64,000 bases of DNA, taken from NCBI GenBank assembly GCA_047632755.1, contig JBLIDT010000003.1:124001-188000 (forward strand). The letters run 5' to 3'. The position numbers were made by a program, and so were the translations under genes. Origin of the DNA: JAKVAV01 sp047632755 (GTDB taxonomy: Bacteria; Bacteroidota; Bacteroidia; Flavobacteriales_D; Cryomorphaceae). Of the stretch, positions 19,060 to 29,009 are shown one piece after another (the first letter of the stretch is position 1; the number at the start of each line of letters is the position of its first letter). The notes under the pieces are model-generated. The model was not told where the DNA came from and did not search any database. It was given only the letters and a program-made list of their open reading frames with translations.

Positions 19060-21573
19060 TTATCGACTAAGGGTAATGGTCCCATTGTAATTCTGAGTGG
19101 CATTCTTGAAGAAATACTCAATGGTTTGGAAATACTGACCTTCGCTTGCATCGTTACCATTGCCGTAATTTCCTTCCCAGATAAATGCTGGGTTATTGCT
19201 TTGAAAAACTTCCTTTCCCCAGCGATCATAGACCACACTATTGAAGTTGAGTAAGCAGGGGTCCTCCTTATTTTCAATTGTCCAAACCTCATTTAACCCA
19301 TCACCATTTGGTGTGAAAATATTTTGAATTGGTTTTATTTTACCCATCGTAGGAGTTGTCACACTTATCGGAACTTCGAAAATTCTGGTTACTGATTTTT
19401 GACAACTTTCTGAGACAACCGTAAAAGTGACCAAGTAAGGATCGGCCGACACATCAGGACAATCAGGTACCCAAGTGAATTGCGCAAAAACAGACCCTAC
19501 GTTAACAGGGAATCCTTCGAACAAAGCAATGTTGGTCACATCGCTAAAAATAGCTCCTTGAGCGCTTAAAGTGAGCGTATCGTATGAATCTCTATCCGTC
19601 ACTATCACAGTAAAATCAATCGGGTCATCACCTACACTGTGGTCCACTTCAAAACCGAAGAGTGGCAATTCAAACACTGGCGCCTCCTCTGGTGGTAAGT
19701 TAAGATAGAGAACGACGGTCTTTTCTACCGTTTCATTGGTCTGGCAACTTTTAGATGTTCCAGTGAAATTGATTAGGTAAGGCTCTGGGCGAACATCGCT
19801 GCATTGCGGCACCCAACACAAGTCACCATTCAGTTGTATCAATCCTTCAAGTGCATCAATGAAAGCTGGGTTTCCAGGCAGGTTGAATATTTCAGAAGCA
19901 GCAGTTACTTCAAGGGTATCGAAGAAGTTGGGATCAACAAAAGTCACTGGCATACAGAAAGTATCCGTGGCGTAAAACTCCCAGTAAATCGTGTCAAAAG
20001 GCTGTATAAAAACCGCTGGTTCATCGGGTGGAACGATTACATCTATTGGCACTGAAAAGGTCACCGTATCTTGAACCTCGCAATTTGTGGCAATGACTTC
20101 AAAATCGACAAAGTAAGGTTCATCCCTGACATCTTCGCATATCACATTCCAGCAAAAGGGTAAAGTAACAGAACCTTGATCCACATCTGAAGTGAGTTCA
20201 TCTACGTTTGGAAAACCGAAGATATTTGAGCTAGGTGTTACAAACACCGTATCAGCGCCATTGGGATCGACAAATACAAAATCAAAGCAATGTGTCGAAG
20301 GATCGTAAAGATCGATGGTCACCTCACCACCAAAAGGTTCTTCGAGTAAAGTGGTTTCATCTACTTCCAGAATTACGTTGAAGTAGATGTCCTGTTCTGT
20401 AATCAAGACCTCATTGGCACACCCACGTGAGAACGCTGTAAGTGTAACCATATAGAGATCGTCTTGCAAGTTTTCGCAAACAGGCGACCAGCAAAATTCT
20501 TGCTCTATGGTAGAGAATCCATTGGCGTCTGGAAAAATAGCTTGTGGTATGATCGTGCCATCCAATATGGTCCCCTCTCCTTGCAAAAACAGGGTGTCTC
20601 CAATGTTTGGATCGGTCACAACAATTGGGATGCAAATCTCCATATTGGCTAAGACATCAAAAATGGTATCACCATTTGGGGTGTTAATGACTGAGGGAAG
20701 ATCTACCACGCAGACAGTAGAAGTTAGTTGCAATTCTCGCCTAACTGTGCCTATTAATATTCCATCTCGAAATTCTTGAACTTGCACCACAACAGTGAAA
20801 GCGCCTACCTGATTTGGCTGGGAGACTATGAGACCTGTCTCAGGATTTATAGTCATAGGAATTGCCCCACCCACTTGATCATCTGTGGCGAAACCAGGTG
20901 CCCAAAAAATGGTCGAGTAAGGCTTTGCACTAGAAACGGCTGGGTTTGGTGCAAAAAAACTTGACTCACCATTGTATGGCTCGGTAAAAGAATACGTCAA
21001 AGAATCACCGTCGACGTCTGTTGCACCAAAATCTATGAAATTCTCTCCATTCAAGCAGAGGTATGCCTCGGATGGATACTCACCAAATTCGGGAGTTGAG
21101 TTTTGCAAAGCTGGATCGGGAACATCTACGGTAAAAACGAAACCCAAATTAGCCCCATCCAAGTTCAGACTTAAAGCATTTCTGCAACACCTTTCTTTTG
21201 AAAGATAATATCCGTTCGGGTTATTGGGTAATTCAAATTGGGTTTGATACACTCCTATTTCCAAGCAGACATCGGGTGTAAAACATGAGTTTCCAAGGAC
21301 TGGTATAATCGTTTCAAAACCATTGAACACGAAATCAAGCCCGTTCAGGTGCTCATTTGTCAAAGCATCAAAAACCGTAATTTCTACAACTCCATCAAAA
21401 TCGGCCCCGCCCGACGCACAGTCTCTATACAGTGTCAGTCTAGCCTCGAAAGTATTCCCTTCAATGTGTTTTACTGTCAGATCTCCACCCGTGATATGAG
21501 CAGCCTTTGAAAAAAAAGGGGCGCACATTATTATAATGCACACCCCAAAAGCTTTTACAATCTTGTTTTTCAT
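19060..21573 (-). CDS. Secreted T9SS type B (CHU_C) protein
   Basis: 837 residues. A signal peptide (AFGVCIIIMCAPFFSKAA) leads into a domain that opens HITGGDLTVKHIEGNTFEA, seen in many Bacteroidota gliding-associated proteins. Five or so repeats of ~110 residues follow, each with FCWxPxC..V...PY.V.F motifs and paired cysteines. The CHU_C domain starts at IFTPNGDGLNEVW and contains VYDRWGKEVF. It is exported by the T9SS and is probably surface-attached. The start lies 15 bp after the M36 protease gene, so the two are co-transcribed. Confidence 0.87.
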   Translation of the reverse strand: MKNKIVKAFGVCIIIMCAPFFSKAAHITGGDLTVKHIEGNTFEARLTLYRDCASGGADFDGVVEITVFDALTNEHLNGLDFVFNGFETIIPVLGNSCFTPDVCLEIGVYQTQFELPNNPNGYYLSKERCCRNALSLNLDGANLGFVFTVDVPDPALQNSTPEFGEYPSEAYLCLNGENFIDFGATDVDGDSLTYSFTEPYNGESSFFAPNPAVSSAKPYSTIFWAPGFATDDQVGGAIPMTINPETGLIVSQPNQVGAFTVVVQVQEFRDGILIGTVRRELQLTSTVCVVDLPSVINTPNGDTIFDVLANMEICIPIVVTDPNIGDTLFLQGEGTILDGTIIPQAIFPDANGFSTIEQEFCWSPVCENLQDDLYMVTLTAFSRGCANEVLITEQDIYFNVILEVDETTLLEEPFGGEVTIDLYDPSTHCFDFVFVDPNGADTVFVTPSSNIFGFPNVDELTSDVDQGSVTLPFCWNVICEDVRDEPYFVDFEVIATNCEVQDTVTFSVPIDVIVPPDEPAVFIQPFDTIYWEFYATDTFCMPVTFVDPNFFDTLEVTAASEIFNLPGNPAFIDALEGLIQLNGDLCWVPQCSDVRPEPYLINFTGTSKSCQTNETVEKTVVLYLNLPPEEAPVFELPLFGFEVDHSVGDDPIDFTVIVTDRDSYDTLTLSAQGAIFSDVTNIALFEGFPVNVGSVFAQFTWVPDCPDVSADPYLVTFTVVSESCQKSVTRIFEVPISVTTPTMGKIKPIQNIFTPNGDGLNEVWTIENKEDPCLLNFNSVVYDRWGKEVFQSNNPAFIWEGNYGNGNDASEGQYFQTIEYFFKNATQNYNGTITLSR

Positions 21574-21588
21574 AAGCGAAAAATAAGA

Positions 21589-24500
21589 CTATTCTACAAT
21601 AGTCAGCTTATCTCGGAAAAGAATGCTGTTAGCACCTCTTTCAGAAACGGAAATAAAGTACAGACCAGAGTTCAAACCTTCCAGATTTAACTCAATACGT
21701 TCACCGACGAAGTCTTGATTTAAAACTTCTTTTCCACTTACATCATGCAGTCGCATGGTTAAACGGTCGCTTCCAAATTGCTGATTGTCTATAAACACCA
21801 TGCCAGAAGCTGGATTTGGATAAACAGAGAAACCTCTGGCGGCACCAATCTCATCCGTGGAGGTTGTTCCTACAGGAATATTCATAGTCATCGAACAGCC
21901 GTCATCAACGGTAAGGGTTACGTCGTAAACTCCTAGTACAGCGTATGTATGTGTTGGGTTTTGTTCAATTGATGTGCTTCCATCTCCGAAGTTCCAAGAC
22001 CAGGAAGAGGCTTGAGGTGATTCATCGGTAAATGAGACCGACAAATCATTTTCTTCAAAACTGAAAGTAGCTTCTCCTGTAACCTCAGCTAGAACTTCTA
22101 CCAAATCGCTTACACAGCCTCTAGTAGAGACTTCCACGTCGTAGAAATAGTAATAGAAATCAGGACCTGCAGGACTACCGATGATCGTCATCACATCGTC
22201 AATTTCGTAAGGATAGTTGGCACCCAGATCATTTCTGTAGAATTCAGCATTATTAAGACCCATACTGTATATGCCTGGTTCGTTTATTTCGAACCCTAAG
22301 TCAATCCGACCTGCGCCTGTGAAGTCCACATCGACAACTACTGTTTGCAATGTTGAGCCGTCGTTATCCAGGCCTTCTATTAACCGAATAGACCTTGAGC
22401 CTGTCGCTCCGCTAATAACTAGAGCTGACTCTATGGTTATTGGCTCGAAAACCTCGAAAATAATCGTTCCTACATATGCCGATCCGTGATTCCCACCAGT
22501 TCCAAAATCATTGTCAAGCGGACCTGCAAAATCAATTAGCGGAAGCTCTGAAAAATTTTGAGCAAAATATGTTTCATCTTCAGCACCAATGGTGATCTCA
22601 AGATTATTGCCTAATCCTACTTGAATAAGCTCTGAGTTCAACCATCTCACTTCATTTCCGTCAGGAGATGAAGTAGTCAATTCTAAAAGCTCTCCTGCAC
22701 ATCCAGAAACCCCGTCGGCTTCGGGTTCTAAAGGAACGTTGAAATTGATAAAGTTTGGTTCGATTGATTCATCTTCACCCAAAGTATTGGTCACAGTAAG
22801 CGATACTGTGTAAGTGCCTTGCTCCTCGTAAAGATGTATTGGGTTTTGTTCATCACTCGTATTCCCATCTCCAAATTCCCAGAACCAAGACTGAGGAACA
22901 TCTTCGCTTTCGTCAAAGAATTCTACAATTCCTGTGCAGCTCGTTTCTGCCGAAACTGTGAAAGCCGCTGTAGGGGCAGAAAATACCTCCTGACAAATTG
23001 GTGGAGTATCGAAAGCTGCAGTTCCATCAGTACGGCTTTGCACTGAACCTTGATCTGCACTAAAACCTAGCCCTCTTTTCGCAAAGGCATTCCAAATGAG
23101 GCATTGATTTGCTCCGTCATAAAGGAGTTGGTCGGCTAAAAGAATGGCATCTCTACCATCAACAAATCCAGGTCCACACGGCTGAAGCTTCAATCCTTCC
23201 GTCACCAATTGCATTGCTATGTTGTTTCCCGCCGTTCCATTTATAAGGTCTGCGTCAAATCCGTAAACATCAATTAGATCCCAGGTCATGTCCCAAAGCA
23301 TCGTACACCAAACAAAACCCACTCCATGAGGAATGGATACATTTTGACTAGGTACAGAAGCATAAGTGAAAGCATTTACTGCAAATGAAGTATCATAAGG
23401 AACGGGTCTGATACCGTTACCATCGATCGGATCACCTGAAGCAAATGTACCCATAGGTCTAAAAACAGGGTTATCCACGCTTAAATCCATGGTCAACATA
23501 ATGGCGTAGTAATCACTCCACCCCTCTCCCATTTGCTCATCGCCGGAGAGACATCCAGAGTTATTGCCTCCACCCGTGAGTCTATTGGAAAGACCGTGAA
23601 CATATTCGTGCACAACAATTCCGTTGTCGAAACTTCCATCTAACAGTGTGCTGCTATCAGAATCCTCAAAAGTAACATTGACCTCTTGACCATCTGCGAG
23701 GGCGTCTAGGAAGATTTCAGCCACATCGAATGAAACCATTAACGATGGGATTGTAATTTCAGTAGAAGTCCCGCCAGGAGTAAAGGGGTCTTCCCCCAGA
23801 ACGTTATTGATAATAATAACAGCAATTGCACCTGCATCTTGCGCTAACACTACTTTTTCTACAAAACTGCAACCACCGCGGTACACAAAAGCAACACTCC
23901 CATTAATCTCACCAGAGTTGGTTATTTCAGAGCATCCATTGTTTATTGGATTATCAGCATCTACTACGAGAGCTAAATTTCCTGTAAGTCCTGCGACAGG
24001 AAAGCCAGGACCAAAAGTTGAAGGTGCCGATGATGGATAAGAAGATGCGATGGAAGAAGGTGTATTAGCTATAAAGCTCCCTGAAGCAACTCCTGAATTC
24101 CATAAGTACATTTGCATTCGTGGATTTGAACCATCATTAGGAGTGGCCATATTGGCATTATCAAATCCCCCACCGTCTTGTGCTTCTGCGCGCACTTCGT
24201 CACCTGAAAAGCCACCATTTCCGTAGTTGTTGTCTTGGAAATTTCCCGAGGCCTCATCAAATCCGTACGCATACAATACGTCGTGGATGACATTATTAGT
24301 ATAAAAAAGGTTCGTGATGGCAGCGTCCTGATAGGTATCAGGGTTGTTTCCCGCATTAAGAGGGAAATCAAAATTCAACTCTTCGCCTCCTTCAGCACTC
24401 TGGCCAGGCTGGTTTGTATCTGACGCATCTTCGTATGCGTAAACATTGTTTCCTCTGGTGATAGTGAAGTCAGCACCAGGATTCCCATTGTTATCATGCC

Positions 24501-25314
24501 ACCCAAATGGGGAAGACGTCGAAACAGCTGGTTCAGTCAACAAAGCTCTATTGCCGTGATTGGGGCTTTCAACGGGGAAAGGAAAGACATTGTAAACAGA
24601 CCCATCAAGCGTAGTTCTTTTAACCGACGAGGATGCCTTCTCTTCTTCCAAGTGACTGCATTTGTCTGCATTTTCGGAGTGAGCACCTGGATGAGTACAC
24701 GACACTTGCCAATCTATTCGTTCCACTTCTTCACCCGTCTGAGCGCTAATCATGAAATCGTACCAATGGGTTTCATCGGGTAGATCGACATTGAAGTTCC
24801 ATACTAGCTTCAATTCCTCTTCGGCGGTGAACCAATAAACCAATTCGGCTTTTGTCTCGTGCAAATAGTTTCCCGCATCAATTACCAAAGAATATTTGAA
24901 TCCTTCAATCTGTTCAACAGAAACAGATCCTTGGATTCCCAGCTTTGCAATGGTGCTTTCTATAGCTTGCTTCAATGAAAGACTTGGTTCTGAACTTTCA
25001 GCTCTTGAAAAAACATTGTCAATAGGGTTTCCACTGAGATTAACTAGTTTGTTTTTTTGATCAAAGGCCGCATTAATCGGAGAATTCTTAATTCGAATTC
25101 CATTGGCCGTTTGATTGAGGTACACATACTTTATACCGCTTGGCTTCGATACATGACTTGCATCAACATTTAAATTTTGAACATCTGAAGACCTCAATTC
25201 AGGATAAGCAGATTGCAGTTGTTTGGAAACTTGTTCAAGATTATCATTTTGACCAACAGCACTTAGAGACAATATACCTGCAACAATGCTGCAGGCCAGA
25301 GTAGATATTTTCAT
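21589..25314 (-). CDS. M36 (fungalysin-like) metalloprotease with PA, PKD and T9SS sorting domains
   Basis: 1241 residues. After the signal peptide comes an FTP propeptide (~30-200). The M36 catalytic region has the zinc motif HEYVHG near residue 570 and the third ligand Glu in GEGWSDYYAIML. A PA domain is inserted before it (YRGGCSFVEKVVLAQDAGAI). Two PKD domains follow (WFWEFGDGNTSDEQNP and WSWNFGDGSTSIEQNP). The end is a type A sorting domain (YPNPASGMVFI ... GLYFISV). All zinc-binding residues are present, so it should be an active extracellular endopeptidase. It is followed closely by the CHU_C gene. Confidence 0.93.
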   Translation of the reverse strand: MKISTLACSIVAGILSLSAVGQNDNLEQVSKQLQSAYPELRSSDVQNLNVDASHVSKPSGIKYVYLNQTANGIRIKNSPINAAFDQKNKLVNLSGNPIDNVFSRAESSEPSLSLKQAIESTIAKLGIQGSVSVEQIEGFKYSLVIDAGNYLHETKAELVYWFTAEEELKLVWNFNVDLPDETHWYDFMISAQTGEEVERIDWQVSCTHPGAHSENADKCSHLEEEKASSSVKRTTLDGSVYNVFPFPVESPNHGNRALLTEPAVSTSSPFGWHDNNGNPGADFTITRGNNVYAYEDASDTNQPGQSAEGGEELNFDFPLNAGNNPDTYQDAAITNLFYTNNVIHDVLYAYGFDEASGNFQDNNYGNGGFSGDEVRAEAQDGGGFDNANMATPNDGSNPRMQMYLWNSGVASGSFIANTPSSIASSYPSSAPSTFGPGFPVAGLTGNLALVVDADNPINNGCSEITNSGEINGSVAFVYRGGCSFVEKVVLAQDAGAIAVIIINNVLGEDPFTPGGTSTEITIPSLMVSFDVAEIFLDALADGQEVNVTFEDSDSSTLLDGSFDNGIVVHEYVHGLSNRLTGGGNNSGCLSGDEQMGEGWSDYYAIMLTMDLSVDNPVFRPMGTFASGDPIDGNGIRPVPYDTSFAVNAFTYASVPSQNVSIPHGVGFVWCTMLWDMTWDLIDVYGFDADLINGTAGNNIAMQLVTEGLKLQPCGPGFVDGRDAILLADQLLYDGANQCLIWNAFAKRGLGFSADQGSVQSRTDGTAAFDTPPICQEVFSAPTAAFTVSAETSCTGIVEFFDESEDVPQSWFWEFGDGNTSDEQNPIHLYEEQGTYTVSLTVTNTLGEDESIEPNFINFNVPLEPEADGVSGCAGELLELTTSSPDGNEVRWLNSELIQVGLGNNLEITIGAEDETYFAQNFSELPLIDFAGPLDNDFGTGGNHGSAYVGTIIFEVFEPITIESALVISGATGSRSIRLIEGLDNDGSTLQTVVVDVDFTGAGRIDLGFEINEPGIYSMGLNNAEFYRNDLGANYPYEIDDVMTIIGSPAGPDFYYYFYDVEVSTRGCVSDLVEVLAEVTGEATFSFEENDLSVSFTDESPQASSWSWNFGDGSTSIEQNPTHTYAVLGVYDVTLTVDDGCSMTMNIPVGTTSTDEIGAARGFSVYPNPASGMVFIDNQQFGSDRLTMRLHDVSGKEVLNQDFVGERIELNLEGLNSGLYFISVSERGANSILFRDKLTIVE

Positions 25315-25480
25315 TCTTTACATGTTTTTCGCAAGCCGCAATATAGCCTTCATTCTATCCAATAACATGAAATCAGCTGTCGGGTTTATGACATCTATAG
25401 GAATGTTAAAGAGGCATAGCAAGGCTGTTTCAATGAACTACTGAAGAGGCAATGCTGTACAGCTCACAAACCATTGGAAC

Positions 25481-25521
25481 AAAAAAGGACCTCTCTTGAT
25501 AGCAAAGAGGCCCATTTTTTT
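25481..25521 (-). terminator. Hairpin terminator after the TonB-C-like gene, possibly bidirectional
   Basis: GGACCTCTCTT...AAAGAGGCCC forms a stem with one G-U pair. An A run (25481-25486) lies on its left and a T run (25515-25521) on its right, so it fits termination on both strands. It lies just after the stop of the gene at 25539. Confidence 0.65.
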
Positions 25522-25538
25522 CTCGGATGTCAGGTCTC

Positions 25539-26342
25539 TTAGCAACCCACCATTCCGAATGAAAGCACCAGAACTTGGTCGACTTTTTCGCCTTTGGCAT
25601 TTTCTGCGGGCTGCCATTTACCAGGAAGGTTATTGGCCAATTTGATCATGGATTCATCGATAGCCATGTAACCCGATGTTCTATCTAGGCTCACCTGTTC
25701 AAGCATCCCGTTTTTGGTTACCGTAAAGCTGAGCTTAGCAGGCTGGAGCTTCCTCTCATCCAAATTGCATGTGTTTTTTTGGTTGCTCTCTCTCATGTAA
25801 CTGAGCAAAGCCTCCTTGCCCCCTTCGTAAGCCGCTTGCTTTTCGGGCACCACCGTCATGTGAGGACGGTAAATGTTCTCTTCCCTTAATTCGACTTGAC
25901 GATTTGATCGAAACTCTGCTCGAATCAAAAAGTGAGAAGAGTAGTCAAATGACTGAATCAATTTCAGTTGATCATTCGATAGTTTTTCGCCCTTCCCCAA
26001 AATTCTCTGGTTGGTTTGATTATCATTTTCTATGACGATTACCGTCATAGATCTAACACCATCCATCCTCGCAATTTCTTTCTGATCAACAAAATCTGAG
26101 ACAGATCTGGCCTCGGACAACTCTTGCTTTGTAATGGGATTAAACCGCGGTCCGAAATCGTAAAAGAAGTCGGTGAGAACATTTGGCTTGAAGATATCGG
26201 CAATTGGAGTACGCGGGGTAAATTCAACTTTACAAGGATTATCGGCAATTGGCTCTGTAAGATCTCTGTCTTTTGTAATTCCAAAAGCAGCTAAACCTGC
26301 CGCAATAATGAGCGTGCTAAAAATGAGAATCTGACTTTTCAT
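25539..26342 (-). CDS. Membrane-anchored protein with TonB-like C-terminal domain
   Basis: 267 residues. An N-terminal hydrophobic anchor (residues 3-22) is followed by a central region of unknown fold. The final ~80 residues (AKLSFTVTKNGMLEQVSLDR ... IKLANNLPGKWQPAENAKGE) resemble a TonB C-terminal domain, which normally touches outer membrane receptors. The N-terminal part lacks the proline-rich spacer of true TonB. It may be a TonB-family energy transducer variant or an unrelated periplasmic protein. Confidence 0.65.
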   Translation of the reverse strand: MKSQILIFSTLIIAAGLAAFGITKDRDLTEPIADNPCKVEFTPRTPIADIFKPNVLTDFFYDFGPRFNPITKQELSEARSVSDFVDQKEIARMDGVRSMTVIVIENDNQTNQRILGKGEKLSNDQLKLIQSFDYSSHFLIRAEFRSNRQVELREENIYRPHMTVVPEKQAAYEGGKEALLSYMRESNQKNTCNLDERKLQPAKLSFTVTKNGMLEQVSLDRTSGYMAIDESMIKLANNLPGKWQPAENAKGEKVDQVLVLSFGMVGC

Positions 26343-26363
26343 GTCCGTGTTTGTTTATTGTTC

Positions 26364-26433
26364 AAACCGAATGTACCGCAGATGGATTCCGAAAGATTCA
26401 AATCAATGTAAAAGCATGTAAACCGAATGTAAA
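26364..26433 (-). promoter_or_regulatory. Repeated AAACCGAATGTA / ATGTAAA boxes upstream of the TonB-C-like gene
   Basis: The 12-mer AAACCGAATGTA occurs at 26364-26375 and 26420-26431. ATGTAAA also occurs three times, starting at 26406, 26416 and 26427, that is at one-helical-turn spacing. The block sits 20-90 bp upstream of the gene start, where a regulator would bind. Function is inferred only from repetition and position. Confidence 0.35.
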
Positions 26434-26469
26434 ACATTCGCAAATGCCTTCTGCTATAAGAGAGTGTCC

Positions 26470-27198
26470 TTAAACTGCTTCTACCAGAGCGTATACCAAT
26501 GCCGCTAAAACACCTCCAGTCAAGGGAGCAATAATTGGAATCCATGAATAAGACCAGTCACTTGTACCCTTATTCTTTACAGGAAGTATCGCATGCATGA
26601 TTCGCGGCCCGAGATCTCGAGCTGGGTTGATGGCATAACCTGTTGGGCCGCCTAAGCTAAATCCAATCCCGACTACCAGAAGCGCTACGGGAAGTGCATC
26701 CAATGATCCAAGCGAAACAGCTTCTCCCGAAAAATTTCCTCCTGCAATAAAGAAGACGCCAAAAACCAAAGTAAACGTCCCTATCGCCTCTGTTACAAAA
26801 TTCCACAGGGGGTTGCGGATGGCCGGAGAAGTACAAAATGTTGCTCTCAGGGCCTCTTTGTCGTCGGTAGCGTCGTATTGTTTCTTATAGTTCAACCAGA
26901 CTAAAGTCGTTCCCATCATAGCGCCAAGCACTTGAGAGAGCATATATCCTGGAACCAATTGCCAATCGAATTTCCCTGCGGTAGCCAAAGCAATAGTCAC
27001 GGCAGGATTGAGGTGAGCTCCACTCCCATCGGCACTGACAAAGACACCCACAAAAACACCAATACCCCATGCTACAGAGATTCCCACCCAACCTAAATTG
27101 GCTCCTTTAGTTCCTTTCAGCACTAGGTTTGCCACGACTCCATTTCCGAGGAGGATGAGCAGTGCGGTACCGATAAACTCGAATAGATAGGCTGTCAT
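26470..27198 (-). CDS. glpF: Glycerol uptake facilitator (aquaglyceroporin)
   Basis: 242 residues with six hydrophobic helices and the two half-helix motifs of MIP channels, HLNPAVTIALA and INPARDLGPR. The Asp after the second NPAR is the usual mark of glycerol-conducting members. It lets glycerol cross the inner membrane. It is the last gene of the glycerol cluster, 54 bp after glpD on the same strand, which supports glycerol as substrate. Confidence 0.93.
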   Translation of the reverse strand: MTAYLFEFIGTALLILLGNGVVANLVLKGTKGANLGWVGISVAWGIGVFVGVFVSADGSGAHLNPAVTIALATAGKFDWQLVPGYMLSQVLGAMMGTTLVWLNYKKQYDATDDKEALRATFCTSPAIRNPLWNFVTEAIGTFTLVFGVFFIAGGNFSGEAVSLGSLDALPVALLVVGIGFSLGGPTGYAINPARDLGPRIMHAILPVKNKGTSDWSYSWIPIIAPLTGGVLAALVYALVEAV

Positions 27199-27251
27199 AT
27201 GGTCGGTGAATATGGGGAAAAAGAACGTTCCGTGTTCAAAACGATTATTGA

Positions 27252-28820
27252 TTATTGCAGAATATACCCTTCGGCCAAAACTTGGTATTTCTCTATTTCA
27301 TCGGCCATTCTCTGCTCATCCCAGTTGAGTTCTGCCGCCAGAAGCTCAGCAACCTCAGGCGCCATTTCCATACTGGCACGGGCATCCAAAAAAAGTGCTC
27401 TGACTCTTCTAGCCAAGACATCTTCTATGGTTCTGGCCATTTCTTCTCTCACTGCCCAAACAACTTCTGCTTTGATGAAGTCTAGTTTGGGGTGAAGCTT
27501 CTCGCCCAGTGAAGGATCTTTCTTAATCAGTTTTTTAATTTGGGATCGATCGCTGCCGTAAAAACGCAAATGGTCATCATCCGAAGTCCCTTTTTCATGA
27601 CCGTGAATAGGCAAAAACATGGTCGACGACGTTCGCTCATCAAGCCCTGCTACAATGATGGCTTGGTCAATGGCATCCTCTCCCATTTTGCGGTATGTCG
27701 TCCATTTGCCCCCCGTCATGGTTATGAGACTTGAAAGCGAGACAATGATCTTGTGTCCGCGAGAAATCTCTTTGGTCTTTTTGCCATCAGCTTTTGGCGC
27801 TGCCAAAGGTCTTAAGCCAGCAAATACTGAGAGTACGTCTGCTCTGTTTGGAACCCTGGTCAAATAATCTCCCGCCGTTTTCAAAATAAACTCCACCTCG
27901 TCATCCAATGCTCGTGGCTCTAATGACGGCTCTTTAACCAAGGTGTCAGTAGTTCCCACTACCACTTTGCCGCACCAAGGCACAGCAAATAAAACCCGCC
28001 CATCATCCGTTTTGGGGATGAGAATGGCAGATTCGCCTTGTAGGAATTCTTTCTCGAGTACGATGTGAACGCCTTGACTTGGAACAATGGTTCTCTTGGA
28101 TTGAGCATCATCCATTTTTAATATATCGTCCACAAAAACACCCGTGGCATTGATCACCACTCTCGCCTCTAGCTGATACTGCTTATTCGTTTCCTGATCG
28201 ATAGCCACTACTCCATTGACTCTTTCCTCTTCATTTTTAAGAAGACCTGCGACTTTCATGTAGCTCACTACGGTGCCTTCATGGTCTACTATGGTCTGCG
28301 CCAGGTTTATGGCCAATCGCGAATCATCGAATTGACCATCCTGGTAGATCACGGCTCCTCGAAGTCCTTCTTCCTTAATATTCGGAATGGCCTTCATTGC
28401 TTCTTCTTTGCTAATGCTTACCGAAGGGCCCAGACCGAGTTTACCTGCCATCATATCGTACACCTTCATGCCAAGCGCGTAGTAAGGACCTTCCCACCAG
28501 TCGTAATTGGGAATAACGAACGTCTGATTGCTAACCAAGTGCGGTGCATTTTTCATCAACAAACCCCTCTCGTGGAGCGCTTCATAAACAAGGGCAATAT
28601 CTCCTTGGGCCAAATACCGCACCCCGCCGTGGATCAATTTGGTACTTCTGCTCGAGGTGCCTTTGGCAAAATCTGCCTGTTCCACCAGCAAGGTTTTGTA
28701 GCCTCGGCTAGCTGACTCCAGTGCAGCACCCAGTCCAGAAGCTCCACCTCCAATAACCAATACATCCCAAACCTGCCCTTGGTGCTTTTCGAGCTGCTCA
28801 ATCATTGTTTCCCTCTTCAT
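27252..28820 (-). CDS. glpD: Aerobic glycerol-3-phosphate dehydrogenase
   Basis: 522 residues, the normal size. The FAD-binding Rossmann motif VIGGGASGLGAALE is near residue 22, followed by EQADFAKGTSSRSTKLIHGG, a signature of FAD-dependent G3P dehydrogenases. The FAD-linked C-terminal domain is present (MTGGKWTTYRKMGEDAI). It oxidises glycerol-3-phosphate to dihydroxyacetone phosphate at the membrane and passes electrons to quinone. It lies between glpK and glpF in the same orientation. The start may instead be the Met six codons in. Confidence 0.95.
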   Translation of the reverse strand: MKRETMIEQLEKHQGQVWDVLVIGGGASGLGAALESASRGYKTLLVEQADFAKGTSSRSTKLIHGGVRYLAQGDIALVYEALHERGLLMKNAPHLVSNQTFVIPNYDWWEGPYYALGMKVYDMMAGKLGLGPSVSISKEEAMKAIPNIKEEGLRGAVIYQDGQFDDSRLAINLAQTIVDHEGTVVSYMKVAGLLKNEEERVNGVVAIDQETNKQYQLEARVVINATGVFVDDILKMDDAQSKRTIVPSQGVHIVLEKEFLQGESAILIPKTDDGRVLFAVPWCGKVVVGTTDTLVKEPSLEPRALDDEVEFILKTAGDYLTRVPNRADVLSVFAGLRPLAAPKADGKKTKEISRGHKIIVSLSSLITMTGGKWTTYRKMGEDAIDQAIIVAGLDERTSSTMFLPIHGHEKGTSDDDHLRFYGSDRSQIKKLIKKDPSLGEKLHPKLDFIKAEVVWAVREEMARTIEDVLARRVRALFLDARASMEMAPEVAELLAAELNWDEQRMADEIEKYQVLAEGYILQ

Positions 28821-28989
28821 CTACTTTTCAATATTTTTTTTGGAGTTTGTAATTATATGGTGTTCGTGAACAGTGGCGAGTGTCTTTGCCAGTGAGTTCA
28901 AGATCAAGGCCTGTGTAGGTCTGAAAATAAGGGGTTTACATTTTGTAAATGACTGTTTTCATGGCAAGCGTAACACAAATATTGTGCTC

Positions 28990-29009
28990 TATGGATAGAC
29001 ACTGCTTAG
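28990..29009 (-). repeat. Dispersed 20-bp repeat copy C, overlapping glpK stop
   Basis: On the minus strand this reads CTAAGCAGTGTCTATCCATA. It is one of three near-identical copies (also 37283-37302 and 61492-61511), consensus CTAANNAGTGTCTRTCCATA. The TAA inside is the stop codon of glpK. Confidence 0.6.
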
